From Cyanodermella asteris (Eukaryota; Ascomycota; Lecanoromycetes; Ostropales; Stictidaceae): 64,000 nucleotides of DNA. Location of the stretch: the NCBI GenBank assembly GCA_900618795.1, contig UYJD01000012.1, forward strand, positions 85,563 through 149,562, given 5' to 3'. Positions 31,167-42,944 of this stretch are shown piece by piece. The notes beneath the pieces were generated by a model. It did no database searches. It was given only the letters and a program-made list of their open reading frames with translations, and had not been told where the DNA came from. Both the position numbers and the translations under genes were made by a program. Numbering within the stretch: the first letter of the stretch is position 1; each line of letters opens with the position of its first letter.

Positions 31167-33046
31167 TCAACTCTTGGCCTTGGGCGCAATCATGAGTTCG
31201 GGACGGACATGCTTGTCAAATTCCTCCTCACTCAGCGCCTTGAGCTCCATTGCGCTTTGCTTGAGCGTCAAGCCCTTCTTGTGAGCGTTCTTGGCGACCT
31301 TGGAGGCCATGTCGTAGCCGATGACGGGGTTCAGGCAGGTAACAAGCATAAGACTGCAACCAGGGTTAGCTGAGATCAAACATGCTCGAGTGTTAGCCGC
31401 GCTTACCTCTCGTTCAATAGCTGGGAGATACGGTCCTCGTTCGCGACGATGCCTTCCACCATGTTGACACGGAAGCTAGTCATTCCATCGGCCAGGATCC
31501 GTACGCTGTGAAGCAAGTTCCTAATCATGACTGGCTTGAAGACGTTCAATTCGAACTGGCCGCTCATGCCCGCGGCGGTCACAGCGGCCTGGTTCCCGAT
31601 GACCTGCGTGCAGACCATCGTCAGAGCCTCGGCTTGCGTGGGGTTGACTTTTCCAGGCATGATGCTAGAACCGGGTTCATTCTCAGGCAAGCTCAGCTCT
31701 CCGAGACCGCAACGAGGCCCGGATCCGAGGTATCGGATGTCGTTGGCGATCTTAAACAGCGAGGCCGCGAGCGTATTCAGCGCACCGTGGGCTTCGACGA
31801 TGGCGTCGTGAGCGGCCAGGGACTCAAACTTGTTCGGTGCGGTCTGGAACTGCGTGCCGGTCATCCTGGTCACTTCCTCAGCGATACCCTCGGCGAAGCC
31901 CTGGAAGGTGTTGATTCCGGTTCCGACAGCCGTTCCACCCTGCGCCAGGTATCGTAGACGGGGAAGCGTGTCCTTGACGCGGTCAATGCCGTTTGTCAGC
32001 TGCATGGTGTAGCCTGAAAATTCCTGACCGAGAGTTAGGGGCGTGGCGTCCTGTAAGTGCGTTCGTCCGATCTTGATGATGTCCTTGAACTCGTCGCTCT
32101 TCTTCTGTAGGGCGTCGCGAAGGGCGGAAAGGCTGGGGATGAGGGTGTTCTCGAGTTCGAGAACGGCGGAGATATGCATGACGGTGGGGAAGGTGTCATT
32201 GGAGGATGCGGACATGTTGACGTGGTCGTTGGGGTGGACGGGCTTCTTGGATCCCATTGTTCCGCCAAGGATCTCGATGGCGCGGTTCGAGATGACTTCG
32301 TTGGCGTTCATGTTGGATTGCGTGCCGGAGCCGGTCTGCCAGACGACGAGTGGGAAGTGGTCGTCCAGTTTTCCGCTGGCCACCTCGGATGCTGCCTGTT
32401 GAATCGCCTGTCCGATCTTAGGGTCTGTTTCCATGTCTTAGCTCTTGCTTATCTTTCCGGATTGCCGGTGGTATATACCGAGACCAAACTTCATGTTGAC
32501 GGTTGCAGCGGCGCCCTTGAGGATGCCGAAGGCTCGGACGATAGGTGGAGGCATGCGATCTTGCGGCTGGTTGATCTTGAAGTTCTCCAGCGACCTGGTC
32601 ATACAGCGTCAATGCCCGTTTCATCCCAAGGTGTATGTTCTCAATCCGTACCGCTCCGTTTGAGCTCCCCAGTACCTGTCCGAAGGTACCTGCTCCCGTC
32701 AGTCCTGCTCGTCCACATGCCTCATGCCTTTCAGTGTACCTGGATCTCGCCAAACGCATCGCTCTCGGTTCTCGTGTTTGCCGCCTGCCCGGTGTCAGCG
32801 TTGTCTCCATGAACAGCCCGTGACAGCATCCGTCGTATCACCAACCATTGTCGAACTGGACGAAAACGAGCGTATGCCAATTGCGCTAGTCGTTCGCGAA
32901 GAGATGTGCCGTATCAAGGAAGAGCTAGTAGGAGAAGAGCTCCAGGAGCTTGTGCGGGGAGCTCTGCTGGTCAAGCTTGTGCATGACCGGGCCGGCCGAG
33001 GCAAAGCCTGCAACCGGGCAGCGCGGGACGTAGCTTGACGCAGCAT
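31167..33046 (-). CDS. FUM1: fumarate hydratase, class II, mitochondrial
   Basis: Six exons on the minus strand were placed by eye: 33046-32846, 32784-32740, 32689-32652, 32594-32479, 32424-31407 and 31353-31167. They sum to 1605 nt and 534 aa with all phases consistent. Exon 1 encodes a basic Ser/Ala/Arg-rich mitochondrial presequence. Exons 2 and 3 are only 45 and 38 nt and carry DAFGEIQ and [13 protein letters not shown]. Conserved features are [54 protein letters not shown] and the family signature [11 protein letters not shown]. The C-terminal exon restores [16 protein letters not shown]. The enzyme interconverts fumarate and malate in the TCA cycle. A cytosolic form could arise if translation starts at a downstream Met. 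Confidence 0.96.
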
Positions 33047-33542
33047 TGGACAATGATGTGACGTCTAAAGACAGGAAGAGAAAAGGAGAAAGGGTCCAGA
33101 GGTCGTTTCTATGTCTATGTGATCTGAAGTGTCGAGTGAAGTTCTGCTTGTCGAACAAAATTATTTTCTGTTTGCTGGCTCCGTCGACCCGGACGCGCCC
33201 GGATGGAATAATTAATTCTGAGGCGGCCGAGCATCGCCAGCAGCTTGGCTTACATAACATCGGCCGATTTCTCCCGGCCTGCACGTCTCCCGGCTTGGTT
33301 TCCTGCTGCGACCGCGGGCGTACATGTAACGTGTCAGCTTAGTCTTTGCCTCACTCTACCATTAATGCAGAGCCATGGACACGTCACGTCGAGAGCGGCG
33401 CAAAGTTGAGCATGAGAGATTATGTATTGTTCTGGGCCATGTGTCAAGGAAGCGGCATGCATTTACGTACGTGCAGCCTAGAATGAGAGGCCATCTCGTA
33501 TGTTGAAGCCAGCGAGGCACCACCCTGAGTCTTGAACGCCAT
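33047..33542. other. intergenic, upstream of fumarase
   Basis: It is the fumarase promoter side and the 3' flank of the next gene. No other feature is seen. Confidence 0.5.
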
Positions 33543-36479
33543 CTAGATGCGAACTCGTCTGCTCATGTGGTCAATCTCCTGCTGCAACGACGCCATCAAG
33601 TCGGTGATGCCACTCTCGGCAAACACCTGGATCGTCATCTGCCTGTCCGTCCTAGGCTCTGGGCTTCTTAGACTTTCCGCAAGCGATCGTATCGTGTTCC
33701 GTGAGTCGTTGTGGCGGACGTTGAGTGCACTAACCTCTGGGTCTGTACGAATCGGAGTGTCCAGAAATGGTGTGAATGGACTCTCGAGCCCAATCCATGG
33801 TTCATTGGAACGGGTCAGCGGCGACGCGGGTGGAGTCATGAGCGATGAGGTCGAATCTATGCTGGGCCGTCGACCATCGTCGAGCTCGGGTATATCCTCA
33901 GGCACTTTCTGGAGTGGTGAAGACGACTTCGGCGTGGGTAGGGCCGGCATGTCCTTCAGCTCTGCGCTGTTGACAGCATAGTCTGACAAGAACAACTTTG
34001 CAGTCACAGGCGTCAACACTCGAGGCGTCTTGACCTGATATCTCTGGGGGCTCGGTGTGCGTCGCACAGGCAGGGGTGCGACAGTCAACCTATCGGTGCT
34101 GTGCCAGGCAAGTTTCTTCTGGATCCTCTTGCGTTTGTGTTCGTTCTGCTGCATTTCCCTTTTCCATTTGCGGATCTTGTCGTCGATGTCGGCAAGGGCC
34201 TCTTCCTTCCCAGGGCTCATTGGCCCACTGCCAGAACTAGTCGATTGGTCGTCAATATACACAGAAGAAATAGACATGTTGTCATCAGGAAAGTCATTAA
34301 AAAGGCGCGAGCGCGCCACGTGCAAAGCTTGGTGGTGACGCTTGGCTTCGGAGCACTGCGCCTCCAGTACGCGCAACTCGGCGCTAAGGTCATTGATTTT
34401 ATCTTGTTCGTCGGCTTGGATGCGCAGCATCGTATTTCGTGATTGGGGCCTTGCGTCATCTATTGGTGATGGCCGTATCTGGGGTTGTGAATCGGGTCGT
34501 GACAACTCAGTGTCTTCTTTCTTGGCTTTCTTGGCTGTTTTGGGGCTTGACTCCCGGATTTTGACGGCGCCGATGTTGTCAAGAGCCATCTTCTTGACCA
34601 TCTCCCGTCGCACATCCGACTTGGATCTGCTTAAGCTGCTGGCATCCTTCTTCTTGATGCCGCTGTCGACCTTCTTCATGACGTCAGTAGGCTTCCGCCC
34701 GTCCTTGTCGGCTCCTGAGGATTGCCTTTTCAGACTTCTTGAGAGTGACGAGTTCCTCGTGACGGGCGCCGTTCGCAAGGCGTTCGACTCCTGCCTGGGA
34801 ACCTTGATGATCGGTACGGCACTGATGCCGAGACCGGTGAGACCGAGGGGTGGTGGCGGCGGAGGCCTAGCTGGTGGAGGTCCTGGTCTTGCTAGTGGGC
34901 TCAGTGTCCGCTCTAGGGGGGAGGCACCAGATGCGGCCAGTGATATCTTGTTCATGGGCGACATTACCACGGGCGCCGATGACGAAGATGACAGTGAAGA
35001 GACGGACGAACTAGGGGTATGCGAGTTTGAAGAGATAGTCGGAACAGGAGGCGCTGCTTCGGTCAAGCTCGAGAAATCAGTTCCGGCAGCAGGATTATAT
35101 TTGCTGACTGGTCGAGGAAGTGTGCCTTTTGGGCAGCTTGGTGGTAAGGCCGAATAAGATTTTGTCCGCGTCAATCGACGAGAGGCTCGACTGGAAAGAT
35201 CTGGCGTTATGGCCATAGCGGGCCCTGGGGTTTTCGGTGGAGGTGGTGGAGGCATCCTGGGAATCAGAACCTTCGCTCCATTAATCATTATGGTAGTCCG
35301 GCTACCCGTCGAGGCCTCGCTCAGTCGACGACCGATGTCCGGCATCATGCTTTCCGGAAGCAGCACTGAAGAAGCACGAGACGACGACACACCCGCCAGG
35401 TGAGGAGTAAGGAGGTTTGCGAGAGTGATATCAGCCAGCATATTGGAGGGTAGCATTGGCGGTGCTGCAGAATCAGGTGAAGCTGTGATAGTGTCAGGTT
35501 GCAATGCGGGTGGAACGGAGGCAGAAGAGTCCACTATAGGCGAGCCAGTCGATCTGGGAGGCGCAGGCGGATGTCTGGTAGGTGTCTCTAGCATCTCAAA
35601 CTCAATGCCATCGACAAATCGTTCATGCAAACGGGTTGTATCCCATGGACTTGGACTGCTGGGTGTCTCTGGCGAGTCGACGGGAGTGCGCAGCTTGAAG
35701 GTAGTAGTGACTGAAAGAGGCGACGCAGCAGCCGATACAGATGTACCGATAGAGAACATTTCATTCTTGGTGCTGACTTCGGGAATCACAGATAGTTGCT
35801 GGGCGCTGGTCATGGCTGCGGCGTAGTCGGCTGCCTCACGTTGTTGCAATCGGGTCGGATCTGAAGGCCGTGTCAGTCGCCCTTGTAGCTGACGTTGTTG
35901 TGGACCGTTATTGAGGCCTGTTCTTGGCTCGACTTCCACCTTCTCCACCTTCTCCACCTTCGTGGCACGATTTGCAAGGAGAATGGCCGCAGGTATGTCG
36001 GGCACACGCGGTACGCTGTCTGAAATCTCGATGCTGTCCTGAGTTTTGCTTCGCTTTGCCGACGGTCTTGCGGCTCTACTAGGTCCAGGGGTGTGGCCGG
36101 TTGTGCTACGCGCACTGCCTGCTGTACTCTCCTTCAGTGAGCTGCTCCGAGGTAGGTGGTGGGGTTGTCTAGGTGAGAGCCGTGGTGGAGTTACCGGATT
36201 CTGGCGGAGACCGTCTCTGGGTACCAGGAGCTTGAGTCCATCCTGCTGTTCGTTCATGGTGGTGCTATTACCTAGACCCCCAGATCCTTCTTGCTGTATA
36301 TCTGTCATGGTGGTGACGACCGCCGGCATTGGGTTTTTCGCGCCGTCGCTATCTGCTCGTTTGCGGCAGAGGCGTCGGCCACCTGGTATGTTGTTCCGCC
36401 ACCCGAGAGAGCTGGACCTGGCAAAGCCCAAACCGGCCGGCGGTTCTTGAGGCTGCCATTCGGTTGAGTCGTCGGACAT
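33543..36479 (-). CDS. large disordered Ser/Pro-rich protein with a short coiled coil
   Basis: The product is 978 aa in one uninterrupted frame from MSDDSTEWQPQEPP. About 600 residues are Ser/Pro/Thr-rich and low in hydrophobics, with proline runs (PRMPPPPPPKTPGP and PGPPPARPPPPPPLGL) that could bind SH3 or profilin. Many SP/TP sites suggest regulation by CDK or MAP kinases. Residues about 690-800 are charged and heptad-like (KINDLSAELRVLEAQCSEAK and IDDKIRKWKREMQQNEHKRKRI), probably a coiled coil. It is followed by a conserved-looking block (TKLF-like TAKLFLSDYAV). The C-terminus (MASLQQEIDHMSRRVRI) is another helix. I do not recognise the family. A cytoskeletal or polarity scaffold is possible but unsupported. 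Confidence 0.85.
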   Translation of the reverse strand: MSDDSTEWQPQEPPAGLGFARSSSLGWRNNIPGGRRLCRKRADSDGAKNPMPAVVTTMTDIQQEGSGGLGNSTTMNEQQDGLKLLVPRDGLRQNPVTPPRLSPRQPHHLPRSSSLKESTAGSARSTTGHTPGPSRAARPSAKRSKTQDSIEISDSVPRVPDIPAAILLANRATKVEKVEKVEVEPRTGLNNGPQQRQLQGRLTRPSDPTRLQQREAADYAAAMTSAQQLSVIPEVSTKNEMFSIGTSVSAAASPLSVTTTFKLRTPVDSPETPSSPSPWDTTRLHERFVDGIEFEMLETPTRHPPAPPRSTGSPIVDSSASVPPALQPDTITASPDSAAPPMLPSNMLADITLANLLTPHLAGVSSSRASSVLLPESMMPDIGRRLSEASTGSRTTIMINGAKVLIPRMPPPPPPKTPGPAMAITPDLSSRASRRLTRTKSYSALPPSCPKGTLPRPVSKYNPAAGTDFSSLTEAAPPVPTISSNSHTPSSSVSSLSSSSSAPVVMSPMNKISLAASGASPLERTLSPLARPGPPPARPPPPPPLGLTGLGISAVPIIKVPRQESNALRTAPVTRNSSLSRSLKRQSSGADKDGRKPTDVMKKVDSGIKKKDASSLSRSKSDVRREMVKKMALDNIGAVKIRESSPKTAKKAKKEDTELSRPDSQPQIRPSPIDDARPQSRNTMLRIQADEQDKINDLSAELRVLEAQCSEAKRHHQALHVARSRLFNDFPDDNMSISSVYIDDQSTSSGSGPMSPGKEEALADIDDKIRKWKREMQQNEHKRKRIQKKLAWHSTDRLTVAPLPVRRTPSPQRYQVKTPRVLTPVTAKLFLSDYAVNSAELKDMPALPTPKSSSPLQKVPEDIPELDDGRRPSIDSTSSLMTPPASPLTRSNEPWIGLESPFTPFLDTPIRTDPEVSALNVRHNDSRNTIRSLAESLRSPEPRTDRQMTIQVFAESGITDLMASLQQEIDHMSRRVRI

Positions 36480-39400
36480 TCCAAGAGCATGACAGACGCA
36501 ATAACAGAGAAACAGGACTTACGGGGGAGACAAAACCGAGTATATAGCATGGGCAACATGCATCAAGGCGCGGTCATTAGCATTGGCTGCAACCGCATTG
36601 TTAGATCAACGTGACGTTCCTGGGGCATTGTTATGCAATTCCGCCCTCGACTGGGAGGCTAGAGTCTCAAGCAGGCTTGTTGCAGCCTACGTCTGAAGCG
36701 CGCCCTTCGAGAACCATTCTGCTTGCTGACGGCGTCAACGGGCAAGTCCTGGCGCTGCAAGGCCAGACCTTGCATACCTAGGGCGCCGAGGACAGTTCTG
36801 ATTCGAGTTTGAATTGGTTGAGTTCCTGTCCGGGGAAGCTAGTCTGCGAGGGCTTTTTTCGAGGTTTAGGCCTGGGGCGAAACGACGGTAACACTGTTCG
36901 CCTGCACACCTCTGCGTTCGCTGGCCTCCTTCAGGCGAAGGCATGCAGATAAACTGTAGGAGCCGGACACAGATTGGCCTCATGCAATGAAACCGGCCAT
37001 GCGGCGGGTCAGTCAGATCGATGATACGTGCAGTGTGTTTGCATCTCTGCCGTTCGTTGTAGTCCTGAAGGCTGACCGCGTGGTAGGATGGTCCCCCGTT
37101 CACATTAGGTGTTTCTCCCACACGGCAGCTTATCGTCGAAACGGGCGAGTTGCTCGACAGATCCTTCTATTGTAAGTATCGCGGCATCTGGTGTGCATGA
37201 CAAGGGGCTAGACAGGAAAATGATATGCGTAGGACACGGACGAATCGCTGATGGGGGAGTGAATGCGGAATTGGTGCATGGTGAAACATGAGCTGTTTGA
37301 AGTCGACCCCGTCTCGGACGTGCAGGTTCCGAGTCCAGTCTGTTGTTACATCGACACCTCAGATACGCGAGAGTCTGACGAACGCAGGTAGCATCCCTCC
37401 TGCCGGCTGGTCGTAATCATCAAGCAAATCATTATTGCGCAAGACGGTCAGGATCAGGCGAAGACAAGATCTTACCTCCATCAGTGCAGCCGGACGCAAC
37501 CCACCGTCGCCTTATCCTGACCGGAGAGCAGACGCACATGCAAGCTGTACACCGGCTCGGCTGTGCTGCTTGAGGCTCGACCTGCCGATGCCGGCTCTCC
37601 TGTATCAGCCTTGAGATGCGCCAAATTAGGGAAAACGGGGGCGGTACGAGGCTCGCAAATTGTCTTGGGTGGCGCCCTGAGTATTGCTTACTAAGCGTTG
37701 GAACCTCACCTCCAAGAAGCTTTGTGAAGCTTCAATCGCCTCACATTCCAACGTGCCGGCCCTACACCATCTCGCCCTTTTGACAATGTAGGTACCACAG
37801 GACAATGGTCGAGATCTTCTCCCTACGTCCAGCACTCAGCTGCTCCGACTGGATCTCTCCAGCGTCTAGGCTTTGTGCTCTCCCAGCTTAAAACCCTGCG
37901 AACGTATTAGGAGCATCCCCATCATGTTCACAGCTGTCCTAAAACTTAAATGTTTACTACCTAGCCTTTCAGATGCTGACAGCGGTCTTCTGTTGCAAGA
38001 CCCAGAGAAGTGGAAAGCACCAGCGAGGTCAACCCATCCTGGTAAGCGGCCGCTCTCAAGGGCCATCCGGGTCTGATAAGTGGTCGTTATCGCACCTGGT
38101 CTGTGGTGCAGCTTTGTATCACCCTAGCATGTTTCCTCTTCTCGCATCCTTGAGCAGCATTATTTCAGTTGAAGCCGTGTCTCCATCGGCAATGTTCGCT
38201 CGGATCAGCAGAAGCAAGCGTTTCGCATTTGGCGCTGCGGCGACCTCTCGAGCGGCCGAAGAGGAAGAATCCCTGGCAGGATTAATCGGCCACCGCGTCA
38301 TACAGGCTATGATTAAAACACGTGGTTGTCAGGCTCTGTTCGATATGCGGAAAATGTCCGGACTTGCGAGCGTGCGTCTCAGTTCGGCACTCCGGAGCCG
38401 ACTCAGCTCAGTCCATGAAAAGGCGTGGTCCTATGCTTTCTCCTCAAATAAGCACCCCCACCCCAGGGCATATTTTGATCAGAGCGGGACGTATGATCTG
38501 GGGGTTGATCGTACTGACGGCATAATCGCCACCACTTCCCACGCCGGTAAAAGAGAAGCCGATGGCACAGCGATTATATTTTGCTTTTGGCTGCCACCAA
38601 TGTGTCGTGTGGCTGTTTGAAAGTCTGGCGAACCTTCCAACCAGGTTCATTGAGTGTTTGTGGCCCACATGTCCGTCCTGAGAAGTCGCGGCAGGCAATG
38701 CGCTTGTCTCTCCTTCTTTCGGGTATTCTTTCACACACACGCACACACCTTCTACAGTCAGAGCGCTGGGTACCCTGGGAGTGATGTCGAAAATTTGTGC
38801 TGCCCAGCCCCCCTGCTGGTGACATCTCGCTGCTAGACGGATTCTAGGGCTCCCTTGAGCTACCATGTCGTTCGATCTGTTCGCATTGGAAAATATCTGC
38901 CCCATAAGATCTTGCGTTGCGTGATATCGGCAGGCAGTTCCAGCCTCGCATCTTATTGTTGAACAGCAGCTTCCTGTAATTAACGAGGCAGGCGGGCTTC
39001 CACCTGTGAAGTGCCCACGAGCCTCTCGATCTTGGTCCGACTTTGAGCTGGAAACATCCGCACGTCTACAGGACCCGGTCTGGCCAGTCATGCTGCAGTG
39101 ATCACATGGGTGGGCATATCCACATAACATGTCTTGCCCCATCTCGATGCGCTATGCTGATAGTGGCGATATGAAATTAGTGGCTGGCAGCTCAGTTTCT
39201 CGTGTCAGGACGCTTGGCGAAAACTTGAATCGGAGAATGTGCTTGGCAATTCAGGTGCAACCAAATGGGACAATACATTCTCGTTCCCGAATCTCAAGAT
39301 ATGTCTTGGACAGTCGTTTCGGTTGCTGACAAGTTGGCGAAGCTCAGGCCGTACTGATGGCGACTGTCATGGTTTCGCTTCTGGTAGTTCGGACACGGAC

Positions 39401-42092
39401 GTCAAGCCAGCGAGCTGTAACCCGAGGATCAACCTTTGGCAGCCACGGCGCTCGATCTTCGAGCAAATCACAGCCGCATGGCTTGGATTGACAGGCGGAT
39501 CTCCCTATCGATAAGCATCACCGTCCCAACGTCGACTTTGAGACAAGCGTTTCGGAATCAGCTTCCAGTCTAACATCTCCACACTTCTCTGCGCATCGCT
39601 TATGCCCTGATCGTGGACTCAACCAGATTCTCCCGACATGCGCTAAGCATTGATAGGCAATTACCAGCTTTGAAATCATCATCAAAGCCCCAAACACCAA
39701 CCTGCACGTCCTTCTATCAAGGTATGCCCGCGACGAAGGATCGGATCTACCAGCCATAGACGTAATGTGGGGGATTGTGGTGTGTCGATGGAATGTGATC
39801 ATCGAGGATCTCTCTGGTGGAGGTATCGCCGGCGGGACTTGATAGGCCTTTGCCGCCAGCCGCCGGGCCTCGTTTCGGGCCAACCGCTTACCGCCCAAAA
39901 TGTCTCGGCTGACTTCATATTCCAATACATAGAGGGGCGCCAGACCGTGAGGGGCATAGCCTTTCAATACTGGCCGGGGTCACTGGTGGCAAGTTGTCAT
40001 TATCGAAGCCCGGTCCTGCCAGTATGCCTGTACGAATCCTGGTCGCTGGCGTCTGTGGTCTCCTGAGGCCCCGCTAACGAGCAAGTCACGCTTGTCTCCG
40101 CTTCAGATATTCGTTGCAAAAGTTTCCGGAGAACACTGATCATGTGAAGCCAGTAAAGCGACCGGCAGAAGAGCGTATCCCTGCTATGGCTTTTTCTCTG
40201 GCAGATGACCTCATTTTCGTCTCAGATGACCTGACTTCTTTTATTGTACTGACCCATGGGCGCCAGAAGCCGGGCACAATGATCAGAAGCGCCGGATTGC
40301 AGGGGAATCCAGACCTGATTTTGATGCGCTGCTGGCGAGGGGCTTGTTTCTCTTCGTATCAGAATGAATCAGGCTTCAGCCCAGCTGAGAACACCAAGTC
40401 ACCGACAAACGGAGGTCTTCAACTGAAATGTTGGCTCGTGGCACGAAGAACCTTGATCCAGGATATGAAGCCATAGGGCGAATCACGGCTGTTGATGGAT
40501 GCCGCGCGCCAAAGGACCTTCCTGTCAAACAATTTCCCCATCGATCGGAGTGCATCGGCGGACAAGGCAGAAATGAAGCAGAAACAAAAGTTGCATCAGT
40601 AATGTCAGTCACGACCCTTTGCAAGTTCGGGAACTGAAAGAAGCTCAATGTTGTTGCGATTTTGAGTTTCTTCGCAGTAGTCACCTGTTCCGTTTTTTCG
40701 TCCTGGTAATTTGTGCAATTCAGTCCATCAACACAAATGAGAGCTGCCAAGCTGCCAAGTCTTCTGATGAAATCTGTTCTCGTCCTTATTCAAGTTGTCC
40801 GTTTCTCACTTTGCCGACGTTCAGCAACTTTTGCGACAGCCTCAATTCTGGCCAGTTCTCGTGGCGCGAAAAGTTCAAATTCTCTCCTCGAGCTGTTCTC
40901 ACGTGCAATGAGCATAAGTTTCTTGGGAGCATTGTCGAAGTCTTTCCGATTTGAGAAGCTTCGTACCGTCTGATTCCCAATGTACAATGTGCCCGATCAA
41001 GTCAACCAACTCGTGCCATCCGACCGTCCCACGAAAAGTCGCACGCGGAGCATCGCGATCACACGCAGGTCAACAGACTCCGGCGAAAGCGCCCTGTCCT
41101 GCCCACCGATGCTATATCATATGCCGCGGCGGACAGTAACATCGCGGCCAGCGTCGGGTAACAAGCACGTGATGGCGGAGGGCACATTCAACGTGTATAG
41201 CACTAACACAAACGCCCCAGATCATCCGAACAGGGCTGATGGCTTGTGCGGAGGATTTACCAACTGTTGCCTGGCTAAGCCATGAGTTGCGAGAAAATGC
41301 TGAGGGGAAACAAGCTCGAGTGTGACTTTTCAGCGCGACATGGTGCCGGTTGAAGGCTGTGTTAGGCACGCACTTTTGCAATCACGTTCAACGAAAAATC
41401 ATCAACACATGAGAACCGGCGGTAGACGAGCGCGAAAAACCGATGATCCTTGGTTCTTGGCGGATAGCGAGCAATGGCGAACGAGGCTGGAGTGGGATTG
41501 AGTTGGAACGAGCAAGGCTGAGCCGAAATGAGTACGAGGTCAATGAGAAAATAATCGCTCAATCCGGATCGGGAGAGCAGTGCAAAATGAAAGCGCTGTC
41601 TCGGCCAGATGCGCCCGGCCCCGGGGAAGGATAACAGCGGCCAAGAGCACCGGGGCGAATGCCGCTGTCGTTGCCGCGGGGCGGAGTGCCCCGGCGGGCG
41701 GTTAGCGGCGATCAAGGCATCTTCTCGCTTCTTCTGGATCTTGGGGCGCTGCTGTCGTGCACTGCCACCACCTCGCTTCCATGCCATGGCCGCCACCACG
41801 CGGCATTCATAAGCTTTCCTCCTTCTCCGCCACTTTGTCGTTGCCCGTTTCGTACAAAGTCTGTGGCAGTGAGCTTTGTCCTGCTGAACTGATCTGCGCT
41901 CGCATGATTGACTGGCCGCAGGTATAAGACTCCCATCGCCGCGCTATCTTGGCTGGGTTCCGGTTCTTGAATTGTCAAGCATACCGACACTCTATCAACG
42001 GCGACTCCTTGGTTGAACAGATACCTGTGCCTTCCAGCTCGAGAAGAGGAGGCTACTGGGCCAACATCAATCACTCACACAACCTTCTACAC
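36480..42092. other. 5.6-kb gene-free stretch
   Basis: This is the longest interval without a supported gene. The longest frames (37973-38620 plus, 38444-39142 minus, 39518-39967 minus) overlap on opposite strands. They show no domain, no hydrophobic pattern and no splice-consistent partner. A CA-rich run lies at 38731-38750. I see no terminal repeats, reverse-transcriptase or transposase motifs. It may hold eroded repeats, a non-coding transcript or long promoters; the sequence alone does not say. Confidence 0.4.
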
Positions 42093-42944
42093 ATGTCCAT
42101 CATGGCACAACAAGCAGTAGCGCCAGCTCCACTCTCCTCACGAACCTCCCCAACATCATCCAGTCCCCGACGCCTCTCCCGACACAACTCCCAAAACCTC
42201 TCCCTCGACCTCTCCAACCTCCCACCGCTAATAACACCCTCACCCCCAACCAACACCCTCCTAATCACAAACCTCCTCGACCCCACAATCTTCCATCCCG
42301 CCTCCCTCGCCACGATCCGTGAATCAATTTCCCGAACTCAACCCCTTTACTCCTTCTCCCCCCTCAAATCTTTCCGCCGCATAATCATCTCCTTCTACAC
42401 TACCGACGCCGCAATCCTAGTCCGGCAAAACCTTGACGGCGAAACCATCCTCGGACACAGGGTCCGAATATTCTTCGGCGCCGAGACGCCCATTACGGAT
42501 GCGGATCAGAAAGACCGGCATCTGGAGCCGCCGTCCGCGGGCAAGCAGTTCTTTATAAGTCCGCCGCCGAGCCCGCCGCATGGCTGGGAGATGAGGAATG
42601 AGGATCCGCCAAATAAGGATGTGCATGCGGATGACCTGGCGGAGGCGCTGAGCAAGCTCAAGTCAAAGTCGAACAACTGGTACGGACAAGAGACCGCGGG
42701 GATGGAAGCTGATCAGATTACGCCGGTGAGCCCAGCGAGGACGGAGGGCGGAGGGGATTGGGCGGACAGGAGGAAGCGGAGTGGAAGTACGACCATTGTG
42801 TATCACCCGGAACACCATGGAGACAGTCCTGCGTTGCCGGCGGTGATGGTGGAGGATACGACGGGAGAGGATGAGCTGGGCGCTGGAGATAAGAAGATCA
42901 TGGCTCATACGGCTCGGCCGCCGACGGAGCTTATGGAGCATTGA
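42093..42944 (+). CDS. calcipressin (RCAN/Rcn1 family)
   Basis: The product is 283 aa, intronless, from the ATG at 42093 (a second ATG follows three codons later). After a Ser/Pro-rich leader comes an RRM-like half: NTLLITNLLDPTIFHP through YSFSPLKSFRRIIISFYTTD-AAILVRQNL and ILGHRVRIFFGAE. The diagnostic calcipressin motif FISPPPSPPHGW is at about residues 153-164. Further candidate calcineurin-binding segments are the STTIVYHPE region and the C-terminal ARPPTELME. Calcipressins bind and modulate the Ca2+/calmodulin phosphatase calcineurin. Codons in the first third use many C-ending triplets, giving a strongly CT-rich plus strand. Confidence 0.88.
   Translation: MSIMAQQAVAPAPLSSRTSPTSSSPRRLSRHNSQNLSLDLSNLPPLITPSPPTNTLLITNLLDPTIFHPASLATIRESISRTQPLYSFSPLKSFRRIIISFYTTDAAILVRQNLDGETILGHRVRIFFGAETPITDADQKDRHLEPPSAGKQFFISPPPSPPHGWEMRNEDPPNKDVHADDLAEALSKLKSKSNNWYGQETAGMEADQITPVSPARTEGGGDWADRRKRSGSTTIVYHPEHHGDSPALPAVMVEDTTGEDELGAGDKKIMAHTARPPTELMEH

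Noticed and set aside
38731-38750. CA-rich run as a possible microsatellite
   Set aside because: Only about eight interrupted CA units, too short to call.
37973-39142. Opposed frames of 215 and 232 codons in the gene-free interval
   Set aside because: They overlap each other on opposite strands, have no recognisable motif and look like random open frames in GC-balanced DNA.
41362-41799. 145-codon minus-strand frame before calcipressin
   Set aside because: Low-quality composition and overlap with GC-rich promoter sequence.
36480-42092. Possible transposon in the gene-free interval
   Set aside because: No terminal repeats, target-site duplication, reverse transcriptase, integrase or transposase motif seen by eye.
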